A stretch of 16,166 bases of DNA from Alphaproteobacteria bacterium (GCA_024279745.1 JAJRRE010000268.1:1-16166), one strand, 5' to 3'. Positions 1 to 7,208 are shown, numbered from the stretch's first letter. Translations and numbers: made by a program. The notes: generated by a model not told the origin, from the sequence alone.

Positions 1-120
1 GAACATGACAATCTGCACCACGATATGCGCATTTAAAAACAGTGTGATGAATGAAAAGCCTTCCTGGCTTGTCGGTTTCAAGGTCACTGAGGTGACTTGC
101 GCAAATACAGTCAGGTTCAT
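1..120 (-). CDS. tolQ: Tol-Pal system protein TolQ, N-terminal fragment (runs off the left edge)
   Basis: Only the first 40 codons are present. The reverse-strand reading ends the window with SFITLFLNAHIVVQIVMF, which resembles the first transmembrane helix of TolQ, usually of the form 'SLFLQADIVVKxVMLGL'. TolQ is an inner-membrane subunit of the TolQRA proton-driven machine that energises outer-membrane constriction at division. The neighbour ybgC lies upstream on the same strand, the standard order of the tol-pal cluster. I chose ATG at 118-120, which leaves a short N-terminal tail as in other TolQ proteins. The frame stays open up to about 288, so an upstream GTG (241-243) is possible but would add an atypical 41-residue extension. 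No strong Shine-Dalgarno sequence is visible at the ATG. The identification rests on one helix plus gene order. Confidence 0.7.
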   Translation of the reverse strand, partial: MNLTVFAQVTSVTLKPTSQEGFSFITLFLNAHIVVQIVMF

Positions 121-445
121 TATGTAATCCGTCGGGTTCGCCAATTTCAGTTTGCCAGAAGCGACTAAATCCGCCGCTCTTCGCGTTATATCTTTGCCAA
201 TGCTGCGCCGCTGAAGGCCCAATAGGGCGCGAATCTGTCTCACGTTAGGCGCAGTGCTGATTGTTGCACAGCCAAGGACTAATACTGCTCACCAGCGCCT
301 ATCATCGCCAAAGATCAATTCCAATTGTCTGCTTATCCCCCGAAATCCGGCGGAAAGTGTGGCGGTTTTGGGGGCTTTCCTGTGACGGCTTGGTGGTACT
401 GAACGGCTCGCCCTGTGCGCGGAATGCGGGTAATTGCCGCCCGGC
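121..445. other. Intergenic stretch between ybgC and tolQ
   Basis: This 325-bp stretch has no recognisable gene. It is long for a ybgC-tolQ spacing, which is often short, so tolQ may have its own promoter here. The minus strand stays open in the tolQ frame from about 288 down to 120. A 62-codon plus-strand reading frame at 261-449 has no recognisable motif and overlaps the 3' end of ybgC, so I do not call it. I see no clear terminator hairpin. Confidence 0.4.
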
Positions 446-985
446 CTAACCACCAAAAAGCTGGCCGATGGCCTTAGATAGTCGCTGCGGGCGCCCCGAA
501 GCCGACACCAAAACCACTAACACGCGCGCCTCAAACAGTTTTTCACCATCGCGCCAGATCGTCTGATCAAGGCTCAGCGAGGCGGCGTTCAGCTCATGCA
601 CAGTGGTTTTCACGGCTAGTACGTCGTCAATTCGCGCCGGTTTGAGAAACTCAAGCGCCATCCGCCGCACGACAAAACCGCAAGGCTCAGCCCCACCGCG
701 CGGTGTCATCAGGTCTTTGTGGTCATTGCCGCCCAGGCGCAGAAAGTCGGAGCGCCCGCGCTCGCACCAGCGCACATAGCTGGCGTGATAGACCAGCCCG
801 GTAAAATCAGTGTCTTCAAAATAAACCCGGATCGGCAGCTCATGGATTGGCGCGCCGGTGTGCTCACCGACGCTGAGACGCCCGGCCAGATCCGGCCATT
901 TTGCAGCTGTGTCGTTTGCGCCAGTGCTTTTTGCACTTATATCTGGGCGCCCGCCGTTTTTGGTCGTGTTTGCCATGTCATTCAT
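446..985 (-). CDS. ybgC: Acyl-CoA thioesterase YbgC (hotdog fold), Tol-Pal associated
   Basis: This is a hotdog-fold thioesterase of the YbgC/4-hydroxybenzoyl-CoA thioesterase family, which hydrolyses acyl-CoA thioesters in the cytoplasm and is genetically tied to the Tol-Pal system. The family signature VYFEDTDFTGLVYHASYVRW covers residues 54-73. Asp60 matches the catalytic Asp of YbgC, and the YHASYVRWCERGR stretch is the conserved helix. The protein is longer than the usual 130-150 residues because about 48 polar residues precede the hotdog domain. The first ATG (983-985) has AGGA only about one base upstream, whereas ATG at 974-976 (codon 4) has the same AGGA at a normal spacing of about 9, so 176 residues is the likelier product. 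It is followed downstream by tolQ and preceded by ruvB on the same strand. Confidence 0.93.
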   Translation of the reverse strand: MNDMANTTKNGGRPDISAKSTGANDTAAKWPDLAGRLSVGEHTGAPIHELPIRVYFEDTDFTGLVYHASYVRWCERGRSDFLRLGGNDHKDLMTPRGGAEPCGFVVRRMALEFLKPARIDDVLAVKTTVHELNAASLSLDQTIWRDGEKLFEARVLVVLVSASGRPQRLSKAIGQLFGG

Positions 986-999
986 TCCTGCATCAGTAT

Positions 1000-1134
1000 T
1001 GCTCTAGAGCAGGTCCGACTTGAGTGGAATCATATTTATGTAGGCGGGCTGCTCTAAGTCCTTGTTGTAGAGTCTGATTCACGATCTCGATAGAAGCAAA
1101 GTGCTTCCATCTCAACCGATCAGGCTCTAATGCT
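1000..1134. repeat. Intergenic palindromic element between ruvB and ybgC with long imperfect hairpin
   Basis: A perfect 12-bp palindrome, tgctctagagca, begins this stretch. It is followed by a large imperfect inverted repeat: the arm at 1068-1098 (tagagtctgattcacg...) pairs with the arm at 1102-1129 (...gatcaggctcta) around a loop of about 3 bases. The right arm includes the ruvB stop codon (1127-1129). The sequence style (GCTCTA ends, 'gctctaagtccttgtt') resembles intergenic repeats common in Hyphomicrobiales; that resemblance is from memory. It could terminate or stabilise ruvB mRNA. There is no clear U-run, so I do not call it a Rho-independent terminator. Confidence 0.55.
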
Positions 1135-2242
1135 CGCTGTCAGTGCCACCATCTGCCGCACCATCTGTGGAGGTATCCGCGCCAGCAGCGACATTGTCGC
1201 CGGCTGGATCAAACATGCCAAGCTCCGGCGCCGCCGACCGCTGCGGCCCCGTTAATCCCATATGGCGATAGGCTTTCAGCGTCATGACCCGGCCACGCGG
1301 CGTGCGCGATACAAAACCCTGCTGTAACAAATATGGCTCGACAATATCCTCCAGCGCATCGCGCGGCTCAGATAATGCTGCTGCCAAAGTTTCGATCCCG
1401 ACCGGGCCGCCGTCATAATTCTCCGCAATAATCCCCAGATAGCGATGATCCAGCGCGTCGAGCCCGGCGGCGTCAACTTCCAACTGCTTCAAAGCCCGGT
1501 CAGCAACCGCCGCATCAATCACGGCGGCTTTCTCGACATAGGCAAAATCGCGCACCCGGCGCAATAACCGCCCGGCCACTCGCGGTGTGCCGCGCGCCCG
1601 GCGTGCGATTTCGCGGGCCCCGTCGGCGTTCATCGGCGCGCCCAATACCCGGGCACCGCGCGTGACCACCAGCTCCAGCTCTTCAACCGTATAGAAATTC
1701 AGCCGCACCGGAATGCCAAAGCGGTCGCGCAGCGGCGTAGTCAACAAGCCTGCCCGCGTTGTGGCGCCGACAAGCGTAAATTTGGCCAGATCAATGCGCA
1801 CCGAGCGCGCCGCCGGGCCTTCACCGATAATCAGATCAAGCTGAAAATCTTCCATCGCCGGATAGAGGATTTCTTCAACAGCCGGGTTCAGCCGGTGAAT
1901 TTCGTCGATGAACAATACATCGCGGTCTTCCAGATTGGTCAGCAACGCCGCCAGGTCGCCAGCCTTGGCAATCACCGGCCCGGACGTAGCGCGAAAATTA
2001 ACGCCAAGCTCGCGCGACATGATCTGGCTCAGGGTCGTTTTGCCCAGTCCCGGCGGCCCGGCAAACAGCACATGATCAAGCGCATCACCGCGATCACGCG
2101 CCGCCTTAATAAATACTTTCAGATTGGCCCGCGCCTGTTCCTGGCCAATGAAATCATCGAGCGTTTGCGGGCGCAGGGACATATCGGCATCCTCGCCCCG
2201 CCGCTCACCCGACACAATCCGCTGCTCGTCGTCTTCGCTCAT
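1127..2242 (-). CDS. ruvB: Holliday junction branch migration ATPase RuvB
   Basis: RuvB is the AAA+ motor that drives branch migration of Holliday junctions together with RuvA. The protein has 371 residues; the family usually has 330-350. Visible motifs: Walker A GPPGLGKT at 62-69, Walker B with DEIH at 113-116, sensor 1 GATTRAG at 159-165, the arginine-finger segment LRDRFG at 171-176, and the RuvB C-terminal winged-helix domain ending near 'SRTPRGRVMTLKAY'. The N-terminal 20 residues and a roughly 30-residue acidic, Ala/Gly/Asp-rich tail are extra. The ATG at 2240-2242 is preceded by AGGCGCGCCT, which supplies an AGG at normal spacing. ruvA is about 7 kb away rather than adjacent, so the usual ruvAB transcriptional unit is broken here. 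Confidence 0.98.
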   Translation of the reverse strand: MSEDDEQRIVSGERRGEDADMSLRPQTLDDFIGQEQARANLKVFIKAARDRGDALDHVLFAGPPGLGKTTLSQIMSRELGVNFRATSGPVIAKAGDLAALLTNLEDRDVLFIDEIHRLNPAVEEILYPAMEDFQLDLIIGEGPAARSVRIDLAKFTLVGATTRAGLLTTPLRDRFGIPVRLNFYTVEELELVVTRGARVLGAPMNADGAREIARRARGTPRVAGRLLRRVRDFAYVEKAAVIDAAVADRALKQLEVDAAGLDALDHRYLGIIAENYDGGPVGIETLAAALSEPRDALEDIVEPYLLQQGFVSRTPRGRVMTLKAYRHMGLTGPQRSAAPELGMFDPAGDNVAAGADTSTDGAADGGTDSEH

Positions 2243-2551
2243 AGGCGCGCCTGGGCTCCCGTATTATTGTTTTGGCTTTGTTCCAGCCCCTTCCTATTAG
2301 CTGATTTGCCCTGGTCTGGCGAGCGCAAGGACACGGCAGAGCAAACACACGAAAAAAGGCAGCGAAACATCACCTGTTCCGCTGCCAAATATCCTGTCGC
2401 CGCCACCACTGCCAGGTTCAACAAACAGCGCACAGCCGCGTCCCCGCTCTGCCGGCCCAGCCGGTTCAGCCCGCTCGGCCGGTTCGACCGCGTGCTGGCC
2501 CAGCCGCGTCAGGCGTAGCCTGTCAGGCTAAGCCTGTTCTGACTCAGTCGG
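2243..2551. other. Intergenic stretch upstream of ruvB, with nested small palindromes
   Basis: No convincing gene is seen. A 64-codon minus-strand frame (2239-2433, GTG start) overlaps the ruvB start by ATGA and has a hydrophobic N-terminus, but it shows no motif and could be chance. The part at 2440-2545 is made of short variations on ccggttc, cagcc and agcctg. It includes two overlapping perfect palindromes, AGCCTGtCAGGCT (2517-2529) and AGGCTaAGCCT (2525-2535), placed just after the stop codon of the cytochrome c gene. These could fold in its mRNA 3' end. Confidence 0.4.
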
Positions 2552-3166
2552 TTATTTCAGGTTCTTGCGCATGTAGTGCACGATCTGCCAGCGCTGCGTT
2601 TCGCTAAGCGTGTCCTTGAATGCCGGCATGGCGGTCTTGAGCGGTGCGCCGCCTTCGGAAATGGTCCAGAACAGAAACGGATCGGTGGCAATCCATTTGT
2701 CCATGATAAACGCAATATTGGCGACCCGGGGCTTGAGACCCTTGCCCGCTTCGCCGTCGCCTTCACCGGTTTTACCGTGACAAGTGGCACAGTTCTCAGT
2801 GTAGAGGGCTTTGCCCGCTGCGACAGCCGCGTCATCGGCCGCGACAGGGTTTTTCACATTGGTGTAGGGAGCTGGAACACCGCCGCCCTTGCGGATTATG
2901 CGGTGACGGACGGGATTGCCCTTATGCTCCGGCCCCTCATGCTTCATCGTCTCGTCATGGCCTTCACCGGCGCCGCTACCACGCCCAGCGCCATAGCCTT
3001 TCCCCATACCTTTGCCGTGGCCCTTACCCTGGCCCATCATTTTGCCTTTTGGCATGCCGGTCTGCTCGCCTGAACCGGCATTTTGCGCCTGCCCAGTTTC
3101 CATCGTGGCAACCAGCACAACACCGGAAGCTACAATTGCGGCTGCGAAAAAAGTCGTGGTCTTCAT
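2552..3166 (-). CDS. Exported mono-haem cytochrome c with Gly/Lys/Met-rich spacer
   Basis: This is a periplasmic class I cytochrome c. A signal peptide covers residues 1-28 (MKTTTFFAAAIVASGVVLVA core, likely cleaved after AQA). The haem-binding motif CATCH is at 126-130. The distal Met is probably Met180 in KTAMPAFKD, followed by the conserved C-terminal helix QRWQIVHYMRKNL. Between signal and haem domain, residues 38-95 form a low-complexity stretch rich in Gly, Lys, Met and His. The core resembles the small cytochromes of the cbb3 CcoP/cytochrome c551 type, and the electron partner cannot be inferred. The ATG has an excellent AGGAG Shine-Dalgarno sequence 8 bases upstream. It is the last gene of a minus-strand group of envelope proteins. 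Confidence 0.9.
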   Translation of the reverse strand: MKTTTFFAAAIVASGVVLVATMETGQAQNAGSGEQTGMPKGKMMGQGKGHGKGMGKGYGAGRGSGAGEGHDETMKHEGPEHKGNPVRHRIIRKGGGVPAPYTNVKNPVAADDAAVAAGKALYTENCATCHGKTGEGDGEAGKGLKPRVANIAFIMDKWIATDPFLFWTISEGGAPLKTAMPAFKDTLSETQRWQIVHYMRKNLK

Positions 3167-3343
3167 AGATTATCTCCTGATTAATGGTCTTGTCTCGCAG
3201 CAATGACGAACCGGCACCACTAAATCCGTCGCACATCAGCTGCTACATAATGGCATGGTGGAAAGCTGGCAGGGACGAGGAGCAAAAAACGGGGCAAAGT
3301 GACGGAGGAAAAAACGGGCGGCATAACGCGTGCGACAATTGGA

Positions 3344-3877
3344 TCAGGACGGCTCACCAATGAAAAATCCAAGGCGGCCCATCATCCAGCGCAGTGTCAG
3401 CGCACTCAACACGCCAATCAGCGCCGCGACCGCGCCGACTACCAGATATGACATTGGTCGGCCAATTGCAGCACCGCGCATAGCAAGCGACATTAAAAAC
3501 ACGATGCCGGGCAATATGATCGTCATCAAAATCGCGGCAACAACCGCCTGACCATAGCCGAAACTGCCGTGCAGATAAGTTATTCTGCCGATCCAGATGC
3601 TCGACAGGACTGCCGGAACAAGGCCAATGGCATAGGCTGCAATAATCAGATTACGCGCGTAAATTGCGGCTTCAAAAAACTGGTTGAACCGATAACCATG
3701 TGGCCCGACCAGTTCCTTGACACCAAATCCGGCAATGAAATAAAGCCCGCCAACCAATGGCCCGGCGATACAAATCGCGGCGGCTACGGCAAATGCCCGG
3801 CCGGGATAAGTGCGGCGACGTGCGACACTCGCCCGTTTATTGGCCCATTTATTTGTCATTAAACTTGCCTGCCGCAC
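3344..3877 (-). CDS. Predicted four-helix inner-membrane protein, unknown function
   Basis: I do not recognise a family. The 177-residue product has a basic N-terminus (RASVARRRTYPGR) and four hydrophobic segments: about 30-50, 70-95, 110-135 and 142-165. This predicts a small polytopic inner-membrane protein. The longest frame starts with GTG at 3875-3877. An ATG at 3857-3859 (codon 7) with AGG upstream at reasonable spacing gives 171 residues and is at least as likely. It lies between the DUF4846 gene (63 bp upstream) and the cytochrome c gene (177 bp downstream) on the same strand, so it may be co-transcribed with the envelope genes. No catalytic or binding motif is visible. Confidence 0.72.
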   Translation of the reverse strand: MRQASLMTNKWANKRASVARRRTYPGRAFAVAAAICIAGPLVGGLYFIAGFGVKELVGPHGYRFNQFFEAAIYARNLIIAAYAIGLVPAVLSSIWIGRITYLHGSFGYGQAVVAAILMTIILPGIVFLMSLAMRGAAIGRPMSYLVVGAVAALIGVLSALTLRWMMGRLGFFIGEPS

Positions 3878-3940
3878 TTTACCTATTCAAACGCCAATCC
3901 GGCACTGCGAGCGGAACACAAACGCACAAACACATCGCGT

Positions 3941-4828
3941 TCAATTCCAGCGCTTTAAACTGCCGGGCGCAAACGTCCATTCGGGTGTAATCAGCGGACC
4001 TACAAAACGCGCCGCATACCAAGGCGATGTAATGCTGCCGTTACCGCCGCCCATTGCTGGCTTTTTCAGGACATGAATATCCTGCGCCGGCATAAAGCTT
4101 TGCAACAGCAAAAACCGCCGCTCACCGCTTACGCGATTTTCAACCATATCGGCGACTAATACCGCATGGCCTGGAAAGCCGCCCTTAATAAACACATCGC
4201 CAATTTGCATGTCCTGCAAGGCGACCTGCCGCAGCTCTTTGGCCAGCGAATAAGTCCCCGCATAAGCAAAAACAAGCGTCATATATTTGCGGAAATTGCG
4301 ATAGCTGCCATCGCGTCTGGCCCGGCGTGACCAGCGCAGAAGTTTGCCCTTAAGGCGCGGCCGATCGCCCTTCGCCCAGCGTGTATAGGAAATCGGTTTT
4401 GCCGACCCGGTATCGTTAAAAGAGATATCGCGTTGGCGGTTCGTGCTCAGCAGATATTCCGCCCGCAGCCGCATCACCGCATCGGCGCATTGCTGCAGAT
4501 CGCGCCGCCCAACATCGATATCAACCACCGCCACATGCACATCCTGGCGCCACTTGGGCGCGCCGTTATGCAGCATGACTTTGGCGCCGCGCGGTTTCAT
4601 CGGCAGGCCGCGCAACCAATGGGCAAAACTGTTTTGTGCCACGCGAACCCGCACGAACCCTTTTGGCGGCGCAATACTGGCTTTGAGGGTCAAGCCGGCC
4701 TTTTGCGTGTGGGGCCAAAGATAAGAGCCTGCATGGGCCGTGCCTGCTAAGCCGATCCCGCCCGCCAGGACAGCTGCGGCAAAGACAGGCAGCCACACAG
4801 CGCACATAGTCCAAATACGGTTTTTCAA
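3941..4828 (-). CDS. Exported DUF4846 family protein
   Basis: A signal peptide (residues 1-33, with AHA before the likely cleavage site) is followed by a sequence with the hallmarks of DUF4846: FAHWLRGLPMKPRGAKVMLH, then VDIDVGRRDLQQCADAVMRL, then GDVFIKGGFPGHAVLVADM, and finally QSFMPAQDIHVLKKP with SPWY. Family members are secreted or periplasmic proteins of unknown biochemical role. The conserved GGFPGHAV segment, with its His, suggests a papain-like/NlpC-type amidase fold; that is an inference, not shown here. The start appears to be TTG (4826-4828): it gives a proper positively charged signal-peptide n-region (KNR) and has GAGAG about 9 bases upstream. The first ATG (codon 8) would remove that region. 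A one-helix membrane protein gene precedes it on the same strand. Confidence 0.88.
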   Translation of the reverse strand: MKNRIWTMCAVWLPVFAAAVLAGGIGLAGTAHAGSYLWPHTQKAGLTLKASIAPPKGFVRVRVAQNSFAHWLRGLPMKPRGAKVMLHNGAPKWRQDVHVAVVDIDVGRRDLQQCADAVMRLRAEYLLSTNRQRDISFNDTGSAKPISYTRWAKGDRPRLKGKLLRWSRRARRDGSYRNFRKYMTLVFAYAGTYSLAKELRQVALQDMQIGDVFIKGGFPGHAVLVADMVENRVSGERRFLLLQSFMPAQDIHVLKKPAMGGGNGSITSPWYAARFVGPLITPEWTFAPGSLKRWN

Positions 4829-4841
4829 ATGCCTGAACTCT

Positions 4842-4911
4842 CTTGGTTGGGAAAACGGGCTTGGTTGGGAAAACAGGCTCAGTTAGGAAACGGGATCAAT
4901 TGGGAAACTGA
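4842..4911. repeat. Degenerate 17-18 bp tandem repeat
   Basis: Two nearly identical 18-bp units stand head to tail: cttggttgggaaaacggg at 4842-4859 and cttggttgggaaaacagg at 4860-4877. A degraded third follows (ctcagttaggaaacggg, 4878-4894) and then a partial fourth (atcaattgggaaactg). The fourth copy encodes the last residues and stop codon of the upstream one-helix membrane protein gene. Most of the 67-bp gap between that gene and the DUF4846 gene is therefore repeat-derived. Confidence 0.8.
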
Positions 4912-5306
4912 ATCAGGATCTTCATCTTCAGCAATTCAGGATAGCTGGTTGTCAAAAATTCGCCGCCCAGCCACAGCAGCCCGCCCAGAATTATAAACGC
5001 CGGAATAGCTGCAAACACCGCCTTGATGAAAAAGAACATCAAATGGAAAAACGACACTTTGAATTCGCGCACCACCACATGCGGCTTTTGCAGACCGGGA
5101 CCGTGTTCAAATGGCGCCGGCTGCCGGCCACTCAGTGGCTCAGCCGCCGACATAGCCGCTGTGTGAGCCGCACCGTGTGACGCAGCCAACTGTGCTGGAT
5201 CACCAGCCCCGGCATCCCTTTGGGCGGCATCACGTTCACGGCGCGCGCGCCGAAATGTGCGCGGTAAATCTTCGTCCGGTGTAATGGGGAAATCTGAATC
5301 GCTCAT
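4896..5306 (-). CDS. Predicted one-helix membrane protein, unknown function
   Basis: The 136-residue product starts with an acidic then Arg-rich segment (FRRARRERDAAQRDAG), continues with a disordered Ala/Pro-rich stretch, and has one strong hydrophobic segment near residues 86-117 (FFHLMFFFIKAVFAAIPAF onward, containing a GGLLWLGG turn). It ends in a short tail. It may be a small inner-membrane protein with a cytoplasmic N-terminus. I do not recognise a family. The ATG (5304-5306) has AGAGG about 10 bases upstream. It is the first gene of the minus-strand envelope group and is divergent from apt. Its C-terminal codons run into a short tandem repeat. Confidence 0.7.
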   Translation of the reverse strand: MSDSDFPITPDEDLPRTFRRARRERDAAQRDAGAGDPAQLAASHGAAHTAAMSAAEPLSGRQPAPFEHGPGLQKPHVVVREFKVSFFHLMFFFIKAVFAAIPAFIILGGLLWLGGEFLTTSYPELLKMKILIQFPN

Positions 5307-5511
5307 GTCACATGGCCTCTGTTCTCGCTCATTCGCAGCTGTACGCGCCTACAACCTTGCCTATCGCGGTTGCAATGAGAGAATGCTATAGGGCGAGGGG
5401 CGTTCTCATCCATCTTGATTCGGCGCGCCCTCAACCGGCATCGCTTGATCAACCCTACCGTGATTGGCGCCATATTGCTAATGAACCCTATGAATTTGAC
5501 GAGGAGTTGAC

Positions 5512-6042
5512 ATGACCGACCTGAAATCCCTGGTGCGCACTATTCCAGATTATCCCAAACCGGGCATAATGTTCCGCGATATCACCACGCTTCTGGGCGA
5601 CGCGCAGGGCTTCAAATCGGTGATTGCGCAAATGGCTGAACCGTACCGCACGCAACCCATTGATGCGGTTGCAGGAATTGAAGCGCGCGGGTTTATTCTG
5701 GGCGGCGCGGTTGCTGATCGGCTGGGCTGCGGCTTCATCCCGATCCGCAAAAAGGGCAAGCTGCCGCATAAAACCATCGGCATGGAATACACGCTCGAAT
5801 ATGGTGTCGACGTCATCGAGATTCACGAAGATGCGATTACCAAGGGCGAGCGAATTCTGATCGTCGACGACCTCATCGCCACCGGCGGCACGGCCGAAGC
5901 TGCGGTGAAACTGCTCAACCAGTCAGGCGCCGATATCGCCGGGGCGGTGTTTGTGGTTGATCTGCCGGAACTGGGCGGGCGCAAGCTGGTTGAAAGCCAC
6001 GGCATTGAATGCCATGTGCTGATGAACTTTGACGGCCACTAA
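5512..6042 (+). CDS. apt: Adenine phosphoribosyltransferase
   Basis: Apt converts adenine and PRPP to AMP and pyrophosphate in purine salvage. The 176-residue length is typical. The N-terminal block IPDYPKPGIMFRDITTLL (11-28) is diagnostic of Apt. GIEARGFILGGAVA (55-68) and the flexible-loop region with KKGKLPHKT (80-88) are present. The PRPP-binding motif ILIVDDLIATGGTAEAAV is at 115-132. The ATG has GAGGAG 6-7 bases upstream. It is the first plus-strand gene, divergent from the envelope group. The HTH-aldolase gene follows 81 bp downstream in the same direction. Confidence 0.97.
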   Translation: MTDLKSLVRTIPDYPKPGIMFRDITTLLGDAQGFKSVIAQMAEPYRTQPIDAVAGIEARGFILGGAVADRLGCGFIPIRKKGKLPHKTIGMEYTLEYGVDVIEIHEDAITKGERILIVDDLIATGGTAEAAVKLLNQSGADIAGAVFVVDLPELGGRKLVESHGIECHVLMNFDGH

Positions 6043-6123
6043 CGCCGCCGGATTTCACAATACGAGTATTTACAATCCGAGTTTCGCAATACGCTTTTTT
6101 CAATAGACTAAAGGACAGCGCGC

Positions 6124-7038
6124 ATGGCGACCGCAATGGGCAACAAGATTAAAGCCGCGCGCAAGGCCGCCGGGTTTTCCATGATGGCACTGGCGCAGGA
6201 AATCGGCGCCACCAGAACCGAAATCGGCGAATGGGAGGCGGGCCTGTCCAAGCCGCGCCGCAAGCAGCTTGCCTCACTAGCCGATGTGTTGAAACTGTCC
6301 ACCGATGAGCTTGCTGCTGTGCCCAAACAAAAGCCCGCAGCCAAACCTGCAAAAACCAAAATGGCCCCCTCCACTAGCGCCGCTTCCCAGGGCGGTACAA
6401 AACTTGATGAGCGGCAATTGCGTGCGGGCATTATTGAAACGGCGCTGATCATGAGCCGCACGGGATTATCGCCGGGGCGCTCGGGCAATGTCTCAGCGCG
6501 CTGGAAATCGGGCATGTTGATCACGCCGACCGGCATGGCCTATGAGCAGCTCAAGCCCAAGGACATTGTGTTTGTTGACGCTGAAGGTGTGCCCGCGGCA
6601 GGCGCCCGGCGCCCGTCAAGCGAATGGCGTTTTCATCTCGCCGGTTATGAAACCCGCGCCGACTGCCAGGCGATTGTCCATTGCCATTCCACCCACGCCG
6701 TGGTTTTGGCCTGCGCCCATAAACCCATTCCCGCCTTTCACTATATGGTCGCGGTGGCCGGCGGCATGCAGATCCCGCTGGTGCCTTACGCCACATTCGG
6801 CACGGAAGACTTATCCACTCATGTGCGCGGCGGCCTCAAAAACCATAGCGCCTGCCTGATGGCCAATCACGGCCAGATCGCTTGCGCCGCCAGCTTGCCC
6901 GCCGCCCTTGAACTGGCACAGGAAGTCGAAGGACTGGCCGAGCAATATTATAAAGTCCTGACGCTGGGCAAGCCGCATATTCTAGGCGATGAGGAAATGC
7001 AGACCGTGCTGACCAAATTCGAAAGCTACGGCCAATAG
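6124..7038 (+). CDS. XRE-type HTH fused to class II aldolase/adducin domain
   Basis: Two domains sit in one uninterrupted frame. Residues 6-62 form an XRE/Cro-type helix-turn-helix (IKAARKAAGFSMMALAQEIG, then TRTEIGEWEAGLSKPRRKQL), joined by a Lys/Pro/Ala linker (68-90). Residues 94-304 form a class II aldolase domain of the L-fuculose-1-phosphate aldolase type: GRSGNVSARW (118-127), TPTG (134-137), SSE with Glu167, zinc ligands in HCHS (His187, His189) and ANHG (His249). All canonical zinc ligands and the catalytic Glu are kept, so the aldolase may be active on a sugar phosphate or related substrate. The HTH could mean metabolite-linked transcription control, but both are inferences. The ATG has AAGGA 7-8 bases upstream. 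The domain boundary shows no stop or frameshift. Confidence 0.88.
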   Translation: MATAMGNKIKAARKAAGFSMMALAQEIGATRTEIGEWEAGLSKPRRKQLASLADVLKLSTDELAAVPKQKPAAKPAKTKMAPSTSAASQGGTKLDERQLRAGIIETALIMSRTGLSPGRSGNVSARWKSGMLITPTGMAYEQLKPKDIVFVDAEGVPAAGARRPSSEWRFHLAGYETRADCQAIVHCHSTHAVVLACAHKPIPAFHYMVAVAGGMQIPLVPYATFGTEDLSTHVRGGLKNHSACLMANHGQIACAASLPAALELAQEVEGLAEQYYKVLTLGKPHILGDEEMQTVLTKFESYGQ

Positions 7039-7040
7039 GC

Positions 7041-7082
7041 TTAGGCTTGAAGCCTTAGGCTTGAAGCCTTAGGCTTACGGCC
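7041..7082. repeat. 14-bp tandem repeat (three copies), each partly palindromic
   Basis: The unit ttaggcttgaagcc occurs at 7041-7054 and exactly again at 7055-7068; a variant, ttaggcttacggcc, follows at 7069-7082. The array starts three bases after the aldolase stop codon. Each exact copy contains the palindrome AGGCTTgAAGCCT across the junction, so several alternative short hairpins can form. Another palindrome, GGGCATaATGCCC, lies at 7099-7111. They might serve as a terminator or mRNA 3' end, though no U-run follows. Confidence 0.85.
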
Positions 7083-7208
7083 TTGGTCCTGATGTCTTGG
7101 GCATAATGCCCCTCACGCATTTTACGGCTGCCCCTCACCCCATACGCTAAAAAGCTACGGGGATAGGGAGCCAAAGCGGGCACCCATGAGCTTCGGCTAA
7201 ATAACTCC

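Noticed and set aside
2239..2433. 64-codon minus-strand frame with hydrophobic N-terminus and ATGA overlap with ruvB
   Set aside because: GTG start, no recognisable family, unusual Cys content and a C-terminal half without structure. The overlap can be chance; not strong enough to call.
1895..2518. 207-codon plus-strand frame opposite ruvB
   Set aside because: It is antisense to the conserved ruvB coding sequence and has no family signature of its own.
3290..3320. T-runs on the minus strand (CCCGTTTTTT twice) considered as Rho-independent terminators of the four-helix membrane protein gene
   Set aside because: No stable GC stem lies directly before either T-run.
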